Assembly: GCF_018128245.1 (NCBI RefSeq) | Contig: NZ_CP072378.1 | Location: forward strand, 1,426,001-1,490,000 | DNA length: 64,000 nucleotides | Reading direction: 5' to 3' | DNA from: Leptotrichia sp. oral taxon 221 | Lineage (GTDB): Bacteria > Fusobacteriota > Fusobacteriia > Fusobacteriales > Leptotrichiaceae | In this document: piece by piece, positions 45,327 to 54,912 of the stretch | How positions within the stretch are numbered: position 1 is the first letter of the stretch | Layout of the letters: each line of letters begins with the position of its first letter | The notes under the pieces: model-generated | What the model was told of the DNA's origin: nothing | The model's input: only the letters and a program-made list of their open reading frames with translations | Databases searched by the model: none | Position numbers and translations under genes: made by a program

Positions 45327-46271
45327 TTAATCTTTCATCAATTCTGCATTTTCCATTATAAACGGTCTTGCAGTCGGTTGTCCCCATTCAGTATCGTATT
45401 TATTTGTCAAATATTTTTTAAGTTGAGCTCTATTCTCAAATTTTATAGCTTGATACGGTTCTTGGAACGCCAATTTTTCTAAGAATAATAATTTTCCATC
45501 TTTTAATTTCAACAGAATTCCTGTGTGACCGATGAAAAGTGTGTTTTCTTCCTCAGGTGAAATTTGCGAATGGAAAAACATCGAAATCATTGAGATTTTA
45601 TCATTGTTTGAAAATTTTACTCCTAGTCGATTCCATTCATCTTTTACTTTTTTCAAATGCACATTCACGTTTTTTGTATTTTCCGTAGCTATTGCTGAAA
45701 ATATCGTTTTAAAAGTCTTTTTCTCTGTGTCATTAAATAACAGAAAAGGCACATTATTCAATGCTTCTTCGTCTAAAAATAAACTTTTTGTCTCATCTTT
45801 AAGCGAAAAAGTACTCGTTTTCAAAAACTGTCTCATAATAGTAAACGATGTTATTCTACAGTTAAATCCTGGAAATTTAGGATTTTTCTCATCCCACAAT
45901 TTTTGAAGAATTTCTTCGTTATAATCTGGATTTATATTTTGAGAAATTTTGAATCCTTGTTTAATTAATTCTTGATTTTTTACAGAATCATTAAAAAAAT
46001 TCACACTTTTCAAAAATAAATCTATGCTTTCTTGATTCACTCCTGCATCTTTTAAAGCGTCAGCAGCTTCATTTTGCGTATCTTTATCAACCAAATTTGA
46101 ATAAACTAATTCCTTTAATTCCTTATTTTGATTCGATTTATTTTCAGGTTTTTTTACATCTTCCTGTTTCACACCAGTTTTCCCAGAATTTGAAATATTT
46201 TTTTCATCTTTACTAGAATTTGAACAACTCATAGCTGCAATTAAAAGTCCAATAATTAATAATTTCTTCAT
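45327..46271 (-). CDS. DUF4300-family lipoprotein
   Basis: 314 residues. Lipoprotein signal with lipobox AMSC (Cys16), then a low-complexity Lys/Asn/Ser linker to about residue 55. The domain VYSNLVDKDTQNEAADALKDAGVNQESIDLFLKSVNFFND and FNCRITSFTIMRQF matches, as I recall, the DUF4300 family of fusobacterial and firmicute lipoproteins, whose function is unknown. A conserved Cys in FNCRIT and His residues (FIGHTG) later hint at a cysteine-peptidase-like papain fold, but that is speculation. It lies 34 bp after nspC. Confidence 0.78.
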   Translation of the reverse strand: MKKLLIIGLLIAAMSCSNSSKDEKNISNSGKTGVKQEDVKKPENKSNQNKELKELVYSNLVDKDTQNEAADALKDAGVNQESIDLFLKSVNFFNDSVKNQELIKQGFKISQNINPDYNEEILQKLWDEKNPKFPGFNCRITSFTIMRQFLKTSTFSLKDETKSLFLDEEALNNVPFLLFNDTEKKTFKTIFSAIATENTKNVNVHLKKVKDEWNRLGVKFSNNDKISMISMFFHSQISPEEENTLFIGHTGILLKLKDGKLLFLEKLAFQEPYQAIKFENRAQLKKYLTNKYDTEWGQPTARPFIMENAELMKD

Positions 46272-46305
46272 ATTTTTCTCCTTTTACTCCTGTTATTTTT
46301 CCTTT

Positions 46306-47493
46306 TTACGAAAGTCTATTTTTAAAATCCTCATACTTAAATGTTCGTATTACTTTCAATCCATCTTTTTCAGTATAAACTGCAATTGACGGCAAGTTTA
46401 TTCCATTAAAAGTATTTGTTTTTACCATGCTGTAGTGTGCCATATCTGTAAAAATCAATTTATCTCCAACTTTTACAGGCTCATCAAATGAATAATCTCC
46501 AACAATATCTCCTGCCAAGCATGTAGGCCCACCTAATCTATAAGTATATTTTTTCTCATTAGGCAATCCTGAACCGAATATAAACGGTCTGTAAGGCATT
46601 TCAATAACATCTGGCATATGACACGAAGCCGACGTATCAAGCAACAAAATATCCATCTCATTTTTTGTAATATCTAAAACTTCCGATACCAAGAATCCTG
46701 TATTCAACGCAACAGCTTCTCCTGGCTCCAAGTAAACTTGCACATTGTAAGTTTCTTTTATATGATTTATACATTTTATAAGTTTTTCTACATCGTAATC
46801 TTTACGTGTAACATGATGTCCACCACCAAAATTTACCCATTTCATTCCATGTAAATATTTCCCAAATTTTTCCTCAAAAACTTTCAAAACATTTTCCAAT
46901 GCGTCAGAATTTTGCTCACACAAAGTATGAAAATGCAATCCTTCCAATCCTTCTAACTCATCTTCCTTAAAATTCTCAATCGTTACTCCAAATCTCGAAT
47001 ATCTCCCTGCAGGATTATAAATTTCTGTCTCAACTTCTGAAAATTCAGGATTTACACGTAATCCACAACTTATATGTTTTCCAGTCGCTTTTATTTTCTC
47101 TTGAACTCTTCCCTTAAATTTATTCCATTGTGCAAACGAATTAAACACAATATGATTCGTAATATCCAAAATTTCATCAAATTCATCATCACGATAAGAC
47201 GGATTAAAAATGTGAGTTTCCAATTTTTTCTTAGTAAATTTTTTCTCCATTTCCTCATATCCTAATTTTGCCTCAAAAAGCGAACTTGCCGTAGTTCCAT
47301 CTAAATAATGTCCAATCAACGGATAAAAGTAAAACATCGAAAATCCTTTTTGTGCCAACAAAATCTTACATCCTGTTCTATCCTTAACATCTTTTAAAAT
47401 TTTCAAATTTCTTTTCAACAGTCTCTCATCCACCAAAAACGACGGTGTCGGCAGATTTGTAATATCTATATCAATATATTTATTTTTTGCCAT
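46306..47493 (-). CDS. nspC: Carboxynorspermidine decarboxylase
   Basis: 395 residues. It is a PLP-dependent fold-III decarboxylase that makes norspermidine or, with carboxyspermidine, spermidine. The PLP lysine is in LLAQKGFSMF (about residue 49). Family motifs are GTTASSLFEAKLG, HFHTLCEQ, WVNFGGGHHVT, YLEPGEAVALNTG and TCLAGDIVGDY. No carboxy(nor)spermidine dehydrogenase was seen beside it, so its partner is elsewhere. It lies 18 bp downstream of trmD's stop side (in transcription order it follows trmD). Confidence 0.94.
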   Translation of the reverse strand: MAKNKYIDIDITNLPTPSFLVDERLLKRNLKILKDVKDRTGCKILLAQKGFSMFYFYPLIGHYLDGTTASSLFEAKLGYEEMEKKFTKKKLETHIFNPSYRDDEFDEILDITNHIVFNSFAQWNKFKGRVQEKIKATGKHISCGLRVNPEFSEVETEIYNPAGRYSRFGVTIENFKEDELEGLEGLHFHTLCEQNSDALENVLKVFEEKFGKYLHGMKWVNFGGGHHVTRKDYDVEKLIKCINHIKETYNVQVYLEPGEAVALNTGFLVSEVLDITKNEMDILLLDTSASCHMPDVIEMPYRPFIFGSGLPNEKKYTYRLGGPTCLAGDIVGDYSFDEPVKVGDKLIFTDMAHYSMVKTNTFNGINLPSIAVYTEKDGLKVIRTFKYEDFKNRLS

Positions 47494-47511
47494 AATTATT
47501 CCTCCCTTAAT

Positions 47512-48345
47512 TTACTTAGATTTCCCATGAAATAATTTCTCGTATTCCTTCTTGAATTTTTCATCCTCTAAAATTTTTTTCTCAAACAAATCTTTTCTAT
47601 TTTTTATAGTTTTTTCAATCGCCTTTTTATACCTAAACTCATCAATTTTCGCATGATTTCCACTTCTCAAAACTTCTGGAACCTCATATCCATCAATTTC
47701 AACAGGTCTTGTATATTGCGGAAATCCCAAAAGACCATTATAAAATGAATCTGTTTCAAATGACTCTTTTTTTATAACGCCTTCCTTTATTCTACTAATC
47801 GAATCCAATAGAACCAAACTCGGTAAATCACCACTACTCAAAACATAGTCTCCAATCGAAATTTCCTCATCAACAAATTTTTCAATCACTCTCTCATCAA
47901 GACCTTCATATCTACCAGAAATTATCACTAACTCTTCTTTTTTCGCCAATTCCATAACCTTTTGATGATCTAAAGTCTTTCCTTGAGGAGTCACAAAAAT
48001 AACATGTGGCTTTTTAAATTTTGAATTTTCAGATTTAAAATCTTCATTTTCATTTCCAATTTCATGATTATTTTCTCCATCTAAATCCTCTTCATTCAAA
48101 TTTTCTTTTCCATAAAAATCAAAATTCTCTTGAAAATAATTCCAATACGCCTCTGGCTTCAAAACCATTCCAGCCCCTCCACCAAAAGGCATATCATCCA
48201 TCTGATTGTGCTTATTTCTCGCATAATCCCTAATATTCACAATATCATATTCCATTTTTCCAAGCTCAATAGCCCGTTGTAAAATCGTTTGTGACAAATA
48301 CATCTCAAAAACTTCTGGAAATAAAGTCAACACACTAATTTTCAT
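47512..48345 (-). CDS. trmD: tRNA (guanine37-N1)-methyltransferase
   Basis: 277 residues. It is a SPOUT enzyme that methylates G37 of tRNAs to prevent frameshifting. Recognised blocks are KISVLTLFPEVFEMYLSQTILQRAIE, DMPFGGGAGMVLKPE, VIFVTPQGKTLDHQ, LVIISGRYEGLDERV and ISIGDYVLSSGDLP. Compared with the usual ~245 residues it carries an extra acidic, Asn/Glu-rich stretch of about 30 residues (near 75-107). It overlaps rimM by 11 bp, as in many genomes. Confidence 0.97.
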   Translation of the reverse strand: MKISVLTLFPEVFEMYLSQTILQRAIELGKMEYDIVNIRDYARNKHNQMDDMPFGGGAGMVLKPEAYWNYFQENFDFYGKENLNEEDLDGENNHEIGNENEDFKSENSKFKKPHVIFVTPQGKTLDHQKVMELAKKEELVIISGRYEGLDERVIEKFVDEEISIGDYVLSSGDLPSLVLLDSISRIKEGVIKKESFETDSFYNGLLGFPQYTRPVEIDGYEVPEVLRSGNHAKIDEFRYKKAIEKTIKNRKDLFEKKILEDEKFKKEYEKLFHGKSK

Positions 48346-48859
48346 CTGTTTCCTCTCTCATTCCCTCAATCAACTCCACATCCATTTTATTATTATCAAA
48401 ATCTATTTTTTTCACAAAAACATCTATTTGCGGAACCAATATTTCTTTATGGTTTTTAATATCTTGAATTACCAATATATCATGAGCTGCGGTCTCCATA
48501 ATGTCTATAACTTCTCCAATTTTTTCACCTTTTTCAAAAACTTCTACTCCCAGCAAATCCTTTAAATAAAAATCGTCTTCTGTTTTTTCTGGAAGCAAGT
48601 CCCGTCTTATCTTTATTTGAAGTCCATTCAACTCTTTTGCCAAATCAATATTATTTATTCCCTCAAAATTTATAATCGCTTTTTTCTCATTAATTCTTTT
48701 AACACTTTTCACCAAAAGAACCTTTCTTCGAGTATCCTTTTCAAGCAAAACTCTTTCACCAACAATAACATCTATACCTTCAAACATCGAATTTATCTTC
48801 ACGCTTCCCGTCAAATGATGCGTTCCAACGATCGTCCCAATATTAACTAAATTTTCCAT
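48335..48859 (-). CDS. rimM: 16S rRNA processing protein RimM
   Basis: 174 residues, typical length. It assists 30S assembly and binds ribosomal protein S19. The N-terminal beta-barrel starts VNIGTIVGTHHLTGSVKI, and the PRC-barrel contains FYLKDLLGVEVFEKGEKIGEVIDI and ILVPQIDVFVKKIDFDNNKMDVELIEG. It precedes and overlaps trmD. The cluster rimM-trmD is conserved in bacteria, normally with rpsP and rplS, which are absent here. Confidence 0.95.
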   Translation of the reverse strand: MENLVNIGTIVGTHHLTGSVKINSMFEGIDVIVGERVLLEKDTRRKVLLVKSVKRINEKKAIINFEGINNIDLAKELNGLQIKIRRDLLPEKTEDDFYLKDLLGVEVFEKGEKIGEVIDIMETAAHDILVIQDIKNHKEILVPQIDVFVKKIDFDNNKMDVELIEGMREETDEN

Positions 48860-48906
48860 CCTTTTCCTTTCTTATTTCGTTAACATATTCTCATTTATCT
48901 TTTACA

Positions 48907-49299
48907 CTACTTTCTAGATTTCTTAAAATTTCTACTTTCTTCTGCAATTATTTTCAATTCTTCCAATGAAGTATCATCAAAATTTGCCGCAACCGCTGAA
49001 ATCACACCTTCTACCAATGGTGCATCTGCAATTTGTGCATTTATTTTCCCTTTCAAACTTTCGATTGCTTGATTTGCATTAAAAACAGAACTTCCCATAT
49101 CGACAAACACAAGAACTCCTTCTCCTTGATCTGCCTCTATAATTGCATCTTTCACATTGTCGACATTTGTTCCGTAAATCTCATTTTTTACGTCTCCACC
49201 ATTTTTTATTTCAAAATCTTCCTGTTGCAAAACTTTTGCAAAATTAATAATTTCTTCTGCCAATTTATTACTATGGCTTACTACTACAATTCCCACCAT
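48907..49299 (-). CDS. EIIA-mannose-type phosphocarrier (DhaM-like)
   Basis: 130 residues. It has the fold of PTS EIIA-Man/DhaM: GIVVVSHSNKLAEEIINFAKVL with the phosphorylated His in VSHS (residue 9), then GVLVFVDMGSSVFNANQAIESL and the DAPLVEGVISAVAAN segment typical of DhaM. DhaM passes phosphate from HPr to dihydroxyacetone kinase DhaL. No dhaK or dhaL lies nearby, so the partner is unknown. Alternatively it serves another EIIB. It lies between rimM and an RNA methyltransferase. Confidence 0.85.
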   Translation of the reverse strand: MVGIVVVSHSNKLAEEIINFAKVLQQEDFEIKNGGDVKNEIYGTNVDNVKDAIIEADQGEGVLVFVDMGSSVFNANQAIESLKGKINAQIADAPLVEGVISAVAANFDDTSLEELKIIAEESRNFKKSRK

Positions 49300-49332
49300 T
49301 TTAATCGTTCTCCTTTTATTTCTATACTTTTA

Positions 49333-49896
49333 CTAATTTTCTCCCAATAATCTATCTAAAATAATTGATACTGCACTTCTCACACATAAATGATTATATT
49401 TTGTTTTACCTCTAATCGGCTCCAAAATTTTGTATGACATATCCATAATTTCGCTTGTCAATCCCCAACCTGTTCCAAACAATATTAAATACGGTGCCTC
49501 ATCTTCAACCATTTCTTTTCCTAAATCTTGATACGACGTAGTATTAGGAAATATTCTTGCTGAAGTTGTTATTATTTTTGGCTCTTTCCCTTCTATTTTT
49601 TTTATTGTCTCAATTGCAGTTTCTACAGAATTTTCTAAATCCGTATTTTCAAAAGCCTCTTTTCTATTTTTATTAAATTCTATCCCGTCACCTTCTGTCC
49701 AATAATTAATAATTCTATTCGTTAATTCTTGTTGTGCATCAACAGGCGTGATAATAAAATATTTTTTTATATCATATGTTCTACAAGTTCTCGAAATATC
49801 ATGAATATCAAAGTTCGTTACCGATGTTGCTACCACTTCCTCATTTCTATTATACACTGGATAATGAACTAATCCAACATAAATATTATCTCTCAT
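49333..49896 (-). CDS. SPOUT-type RNA methyltransferase
   Basis: 187 residues. It begins MRDNIYVGLVHYPVYNRNEEVVATSVTNFDIHDISRTCRTYDIKK and has a C-terminal AdoMet-knot region with YLILFGTGWGLTSEIM and YNHLCVRSAVSIILDRLLGE. This is the RNA methyltransferase family seen next to rimM-trmD in many bacteria (Methyltrn_RNA_4). The target nucleotide is unknown. The C-terminal 11 bp overlap with the O-antigen ligase-like gene suggests coupling with it. Confidence 0.85.
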   Translation of the reverse strand: MRDNIYVGLVHYPVYNRNEEVVATSVTNFDIHDISRTCRTYDIKKYFIITPVDAQQELTNRIINYWTEGDGIEFNKNRKEAFENTDLENSVETAIETIKKIEGKEPKIITTSARIFPNTTSYQDLGKEMVEDEAPYLILFGTGWGLTSEIMDMSYKILEPIRGKTKYNHLCVRSAVSIILDRLLGEN

Positions 49897-51028
49897 CTTT
49901 TTCTTTTCCTTTCTCTTTCTTATTTTTTCTATGATTAGAATATATCTTTATCCCGTATTCTTTCATCCTCTTATTATTTTCAGTATAAGACAAAATCATT
50001 ATAAATAATAGCACTGTCTGTATCCAAAAAATTACAAAATCAGTAGAATTATGAGCAATTACTCCTAAAATTAAAGATATCTTCAATATATTATTCTCAT
50101 TATTTCTCATTATTTCATAAATGTATCTCAAAAAAACAACTAACAATGCCAATGTTCCAACAACTCCATAACTCAAAAGTGATTCAACCAATGCGTTATG
50201 AGAGTGTGGATAAATAAAATTTGTAAATTTATAATAATAAAAATTTCCGTGTCCATAAAGAATATTTGTCTTTTCGAATATTCCAATTGCTATTTTTATT
50301 ATATCCACTCTCAACCAAAAATATTCTATAATACTTTTTTCTCGCAAAAATGGGAAAAATCCATAAATTACTCCGATAATATAACTAACCAAAACTACTA
50401 TTGTCGCAATAAAATATTTTCTTTCAAAAAAGTAATAAAATAACACGAATACTCCAACTGTTATTCCAATTAGAGCCGATCTCGAACCAGATAAAATCAA
50501 TGTTGCTATATTCAAAAAGAATATCATAAAATTCCATTTTGATTTTTTCTCAAACGCAAAATATAAATTCGCAACTGCAATCATCATCATCACACTTCCT
50601 AAATAATTTGGATTGTGAAAAGCGAAATATCCAGCTCTTTTTCTTGTAATCAAATATTCAATAACCCCTGTCACAAAAGGCAAAACCGAAACTTTACAAA
50701 GTAATTCCAAATTATTTTTTTTCGTACTACTTTCCATAATCAAGGTGTAATACCTTCCGACCATAACACACAGCAAAATCGGTATCGCTATCAATCCGTA
50801 CCAGTTGTCATATATCATAGCCATCACAATTGAAAACCCTAAAACTATTTCGACTACAATCAGAGATCTGTCTTTCAATATTTTTTTATATTCGCCAGAA
50901 AAAAATAAATCTATCAAAATCAAAACTGTAAAAAGTACCACAAACCAATAATGGACAAAAATCGATACTCCTAACAGCGTATACAATATTCGTAAATAAT
51001 TATCATTCGTCATATTTGCTATTTTCAA
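49886..51028 (-). CDS. O-antigen ligase / polymerase-like membrane protein
   Basis: 380 residues with about ten membrane segments. The Wzy_C signature region is present: FHNPNYLGSVMMM, SGSRSALIGI, LYGHGNFYYYKFTNFIYPHSHNALVESLLSYGVVGTLAL with the conserved PHSHN histidines. This family transfers O-antigen or polymer to lipid A-core (WaaL) or links glycans to proteins. Together with the sugar cluster at 33952-42077 it may complete surface-glycan assembly. It overlaps the RNA methyltransferase gene by 11 bp. Confidence 0.88.
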   Translation of the reverse strand: MKIANMTNDNYLRILYTLLGVSIFVHYWFVVLFTVLILIDLFFSGEYKKILKDRSLIVVEIVLGFSIVMAMIYDNWYGLIAIPILLCVMVGRYYTLIMESSTKKNNLELLCKVSVLPFVTGVIEYLITRKRAGYFAFHNPNYLGSVMMMIAVANLYFAFEKKSKWNFMIFFLNIATLILSGSRSALIGITVGVFVLFYYFFERKYFIATIVVLVSYIIGVIYGFFPFLREKSIIEYFWLRVDIIKIAIGIFEKTNILYGHGNFYYYKFTNFIYPHSHNALVESLLSYGVVGTLALLVVFLRYIYEIMRNNENNILKISLILGVIAHNSTDFVIFWIQTVLLFIMILSYTENNKRMKEYGIKIYSNHRKNKKEKGKEKDER

Positions 51029-51117
51029 GTTTATTCCCCTCTCTTTTTAATGAGAGCTAAATTAATATCCTCTCACTCAGTTTTCATTTCAAAATTTTAA
51101 TAACTATTTATCAAAAT

Positions 51118-53286
51118 TTAAAGCACTCCATTTTCAAATGCATAAGGATTGTACTTACCTTTTCTAGTTTCCAAACTTCCGATTATTTCTCGCACTTCCT
51201 CTGGACTCTCAAAAGTGAAATCCAATCTCAATTCATCAAAGTTACATTCCAAAATTTCATCCAGTTTAGGAATCAAATTCATCGGCTTATCCAAATACAA
51301 CTCAATATTATTCAAATCATTTTTCAAAACTTTATATTTGTCGTAAAATTCTCCCTCAAGCTCCTTATATTCCTCATCAAATATTTTATGCTCAATATAC
51401 ATTCCCTTCAAATATCCGTAAATTACCAATCCTTTTTTTACTTTATCTGATTTTATATTTCTCAATTGTCGATGATTCAACTCAGGCGAAATAAAAACTG
51501 TTTCTATATTTGGAAATCTCGAAAACATTTCTATTGTATGATTATTGAAAATATTCAAATTCCAGTCAAGCGACTGTCCCTTCAAACCATTTTTCTCTCC
51601 CATAATCGCCTGATACAAGTTTGAAGCCAAATTAGTATCCACTTTTATCTTTCCTAAATTTTTCTCTTTTGCAACATCATACTGTTTATGATAAATCTTT
51701 TCAATTCCAGCCTCACGACAAGCTCTCTCTTGCTCTTCATTTGACACTAATGCCGAAAATATTGGCGTTACAGTCTCTGATTTATTCTCAAAATGATATT
51801 CTTTCTTTTCAGGTGCCTTTCTTCTATACGATTGCAACAATTTTTCCTGTAATTGAGCCACACATTCCCGTTTCAAAGCCTTCAACTCACTAAATGGAAT
51901 AAATGTTGTCCCATCATAGTCAATCGAAATATTCCCCAACTCAAACGACGTATCACCCAATTCTCCTAATTTTTCTGCAATCTGTTCTTTCGTTATCACT
52001 CTCTTGGCATCTTGCTCCAAAATATCTCCTTTTGCAACAGCCACAATCTTCTGACCCCTTATATTCTCAATTTCAAATTTCAATTCCAACTCTTTTCCTT
52101 TTTTAGCAATCAATTCCCCAGCTATCGTTGAAAATCTCTTTGAAACCTTTATATTATGAATAATTCTATCATTTATCTCTTTAGAATAATTTTTATAAAT
52201 ATATTTTGTTCCTTTCGGCAATTTTCCAATCGAAATCGTATCATTTTTCTGAGCTTTTTGAACTTTTTCTCCATTGAAAATTATTTTGTTTACATATTCT
52301 CCCGAAATCGCCTCAAAGTTTTCATCTACAAACTGAACTCCATCTCCTAAAATCAAGTCATCATCAATTCTAAAATTATTCGTCTCACCAATTCTCACTC
52401 CTAAAAAGTACCCAAAATTAGATGAATACTTAAAGTTCATAAGTTTGTTATCCAAATAAAAATATCCTTTTGAATATCCTCGATTAAATAATTTGTAACT
52501 TTCTGTAGGTCTTGGTGTCCCCTTCAAAATATTATCATAATAACTCACTGTTTCAAATACATACTCACTAGATTTTTTACGCCCTTCTACTTTTATTCCT
52601 TCAATACCAATTTCTTTTAGCATATTAATTTCCTTCGCCTGTAACAACTGGTCATTTGGACTCAAAAAATATGCCTCTTTCCCTTTCTCATCAGTAAATT
52701 TTTTTCTGCAAGAATACGCACAAAGTCCTCTATTTCCACTTCTTCCTCCAATAAAACTACTGATGTAGCAATTTCCTGAATACGAAATACAAAGCGATCC
52801 AGACACAAAAATCTCTAACTCAACATTCGTCTTCTCTCGAATACTTTTTATCTCCTCAAACGACAATTCTCTCGCCAAAACAACACGATCCAACCCTAAT
52901 TCTTCCAGTTTTTTCGCTTCAACATGATTAGCAACCGTCATTTGTGTACTTCCATGGACTCTCAACCCTGGAAAATTCTCTTTTATAAATTTTATAAATC
53001 CTAAATCCTGAACAATTACTGCATCAATTCCATGTTCGTAAACTCTTTTTACATTATTGTACATACTATTTATTTCTGTATCTTTTAATATCGTATTTAA
53101 TGTCATCGAAGTCATAATTCCTCGCGAGTGAGCGTAATCAATCGCATCCAGCACTTCATTTATCGCAAGATTTTGATTATTTCTTCTAGCTCCAAATCCT
53201 CTTAATCCAAAAAATACTTCGTTTGCTCCTGCTTTTATTGCTGCTTCTAGTTTTTCATAGTTTCCAGCTGGTGCAACTATATTCAT
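51118..53286 (-). CDS. U32-family peptidase (RlhA/YdcP-like)
   Basis: 722 residues. The N-terminal U32 domain is MNIVAPAGNYEKLEAAIKAGANEVFFGLRGF, VELEIFVSGSLCISYSGNCYISSFIGGRSGNRGLCAYSCRKKF, with several conserved cysteines that likely bind an iron-sulfur or metal site. The central and C-terminal parts are the DUF3656-like region and a second U32-like barrel. The E. coli relative RlhA hydroxylates 23S rRNA C2501, so an RNA-modifying role is as likely as proteolysis. It is a single gene with 179 bp upstream before trmN6. Confidence 0.9.
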   Translation of the reverse strand: MNIVAPAGNYEKLEAAIKAGANEVFFGLRGFGARRNNQNLAINEVLDAIDYAHSRGIMTSMTLNTILKDTEINSMYNNVKRVYEHGIDAVIVQDLGFIKFIKENFPGLRVHGSTQMTVANHVEAKKLEELGLDRVVLARELSFEEIKSIREKTNVELEIFVSGSLCISYSGNCYISSFIGGRSGNRGLCAYSCRKKFTDEKGKEAYFLSPNDQLLQAKEINMLKEIGIEGIKVEGRKKSSEYVFETVSYYDNILKGTPRPTESYKLFNRGYSKGYFYLDNKLMNFKYSSNFGYFLGVRIGETNNFRIDDDLILGDGVQFVDENFEAISGEYVNKIIFNGEKVQKAQKNDTISIGKLPKGTKYIYKNYSKEINDRIIHNIKVSKRFSTIAGELIAKKGKELELKFEIENIRGQKIVAVAKGDILEQDAKRVITKEQIAEKLGELGDTSFELGNISIDYDGTTFIPFSELKALKRECVAQLQEKLLQSYRRKAPEKKEYHFENKSETVTPIFSALVSNEEQERACREAGIEKIYHKQYDVAKEKNLGKIKVDTNLASNLYQAIMGEKNGLKGQSLDWNLNIFNNHTIEMFSRFPNIETVFISPELNHRQLRNIKSDKVKKGLVIYGYLKGMYIEHKIFDEEYKELEGEFYDKYKVLKNDLNNIELYLDKPMNLIPKLDEILECNFDELRLDFTFESPEEVREIIGSLETRKGKYNPYAFENGVL

Positions 53287-53465
53287 AAATCCTCACTTTC
53301 CTATAAGAGCTCAGTTGCCACTCTCAAACTCGGCTTTTGTTACAAAATTTCTACGCTCTCATTTTAAAAATTATCTTCTCACTTCTTTATATTATAACAA
53401 ACATTTTACTTTTTTACCAAATTCTTTTTCACATTTTTATTAAAATAAAATTAAGAATGTCTTCG

Positions 53466-54197
53466 TTACTGTCCATATAATGATTTTACATAATCCGTTT
53501 TCTCATTATTCTCATCATAAATGTATATTGCTTCCTCTATTTTAAAGCCTTTTTTGGCATCTTTTACCGCTTCCAATAGACAAATTTTAGCGTCATTTCC
53601 GTATTTCGTGTAACAATTTTTCATTCGTTTTGGTTCTAGATTATATTTTTTTAGAAGTAAAATTACTTCAACTAGCCTATCACTTCGAAATACTAATGAA
53701 AAACTTCCCATATTTTTCAACAAATAACTTGTAGCTTCTATAATATCCTCCAAAGTTAAGTCAATATTGTGTCTTGCTCGACTTAATTGGTCTAAATCAT
53801 TTATCTGATTCAAATCTCCTGTAAATTCAAAATATGGAGGATTTGTGACAATCGCATCAAATTCATCTCTTTTGAATAATTTTTTGAAATTTTTTATATC
53901 ATCAGACAATATTTCTACTTGATTTTTTACACCATTGTTATTGATATTTTTTTTAGCAATTTCTGACATAATTTCCTGTATTTCAATTCCAACTATTTTT
54001 GCTTGTGATTTTTTTGCTAATAATAATGAAATTATTCCACATCCAGTCCCAATATCTAATATTTTTTTCGTTTTTCGATTAATTTTAACAAAATCTGCTA
54101 GTAAAACCGAATCTAAAGTAAAATTTTGAAAATCATTTCTTTGAATAATTTCCATATCTTTTAATGTTGTTCTCGTTTCTTCTCCTGTTTTCTTCAT
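53466..54197 (-). CDS. tRNA adenine-N6 methyltransferase-like (TrmN6/YfiC family)
   Basis: 243 residues from ATG 54197 (AAAGG upstream); a GTG 9 bp earlier is possible. Class I AdoMet domain: KKILDIGTGCGIISLLLAKKS, VGIEIQEIMSEIAKKNINNNG, and catalytic NPPYF (IVTNPPYFEFTGD). This pattern matches YfiC/TrmN6, which methylates A37 of tRNA1(Val), but related enzymes act on other RNAs or proteins. It is a single gene between U32 and the surface operon. Confidence 0.86.
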   Translation of the reverse strand: MKKTGEETRTTLKDMEIIQRNDFQNFTLDSVLLADFVKINRKTKKILDIGTGCGIISLLLAKKSQAKIVGIEIQEIMSEIAKKNINNNGVKNQVEILSDDIKNFKKLFKRDEFDAIVTNPPYFEFTGDLNQINDLDQLSRARHNIDLTLEDIIEATSYLLKNMGSFSLVFRSDRLVEVILLLKKYNLEPKRMKNCYTKYGNDAKICLLEAVKDAKKGFKIEEAIYIYDENNEKTDYVKSLYGQ

Positions 54198-54235
54198 TCT
54201 TTCCACCTTTAATTTTTTTGATTGTTCCTTTTTCT

Positions 54236-54276
54236 CATTACAAAAATTAAAAATATTTTATCAAAAACTTGTAATG
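54236..54276. repeat. 16-bp inverted repeat upstream of trmN6-like gene
   Basis: CATTACAA (54236-54243) and TTGTAATG (54269-54276) are perfect, and the arms extend outward over a CTTTTT/AAAAAG stretch with one mismatch. There is no T-run after it for the minus strand. It could be a protein-binding site or RNA leader structure. Confidence 0.5.
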
Positions 54277-54295
54277 ACAAAAAGAAAAAATAAAA

Positions 54296-54344
54296 AACTA
54301 CATCTCAAAAAATTCAAATAAATCTAATTTCTCAAGATGTAGTT
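54296..54344 (-). terminator. Terminator after the OmpA-like gene
   Basis: Minus-strand AACTACATCT pairs with AGATGTAGTT, with partial pairing continuing inward, followed by TTTTTTATTTTTT. It closes the surface operon. Confidence 0.85.
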
Positions 54345-54387
54345 ATTAAAGTACTTTAAATACCTTCAAAATTTCTATTGTTGTTTA

Positions 54388-54912
54388 TTATTGACCTTGG
54401 AAAGGTGAGAATTGGAATTCAATTCTTCTGTTTTCAAATCTTCCTTCGTCAGTTTCATTTGTAGCAACTGGTTCTCTTTCTCCCATTGAGTCAACTCCAA
54501 TAACTCTAGCTGGATCCAATCCGAATTCAACTAATTTATTTCTTACGCTAATTGCCCTTCTCATACCAAGTTTCATATTGTATTCGTCAGAACCTTTAGA
54601 ATCTGTATGTCCAATAATTCTAATTGCATAATTTTTTTGTTCCGCATATGCTTTAACATTTCTTAACAATTCGAAGTATCTTTCTTTTACTATATCTTTA
54701 TCGAAGTCAAAATTCAATTTACCTGCATCTAATACAACAACTTCTTCTTTAGGTTCAACTTTTACTGCTTCTGCTCCTTCTTCTTCAAGTTCCAAAGCAT
54801 TAATTCTAATTGTATTTTCTCTCATTTGAGTAGTTGTTAATTTTCTAGCCATTACTGGTGCAGAAACTAACAACATTGCTAATAATCCGATTACTGTTGA
54901 TTTTCTAACCAT
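54388..54912 (-). CDS. OmpA-family peptidoglycan-binding protein
   Basis: 174 residues. A signal peptide ends near VMA (about residue 22). The OmpA C-terminal domain is LNFDFDKDIVKERYFELLRNVKAYAEQ, IRIIGHTDSKGSDEYNMKLGMRRAISVRNKL, with Asp and Arg of the diaminopimelate-binding site (D and R in HTDSKGSDEYN and RRIEF). It tethers the outer membrane to peptidoglycan. It overlaps the upstream lipoprotein gene by 22 bp; GGAGG of its ribosome site lies in that gene. Confidence 0.92.
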   Translation of the reverse strand: MVRKSTVIGLLAMLLVSAPVMARKLTTTQMRENTIRINALELEEEGAEAVKVEPKEEVVVLDAGKLNFDFDKDIVKERYFELLRNVKAYAEQKNYAIRIIGHTDSKGSDEYNMKLGMRRAISVRNKLVEFGLDPARVIGVDSMGEREPVATNETDEGRFENRRIEFQFSPFQGQ

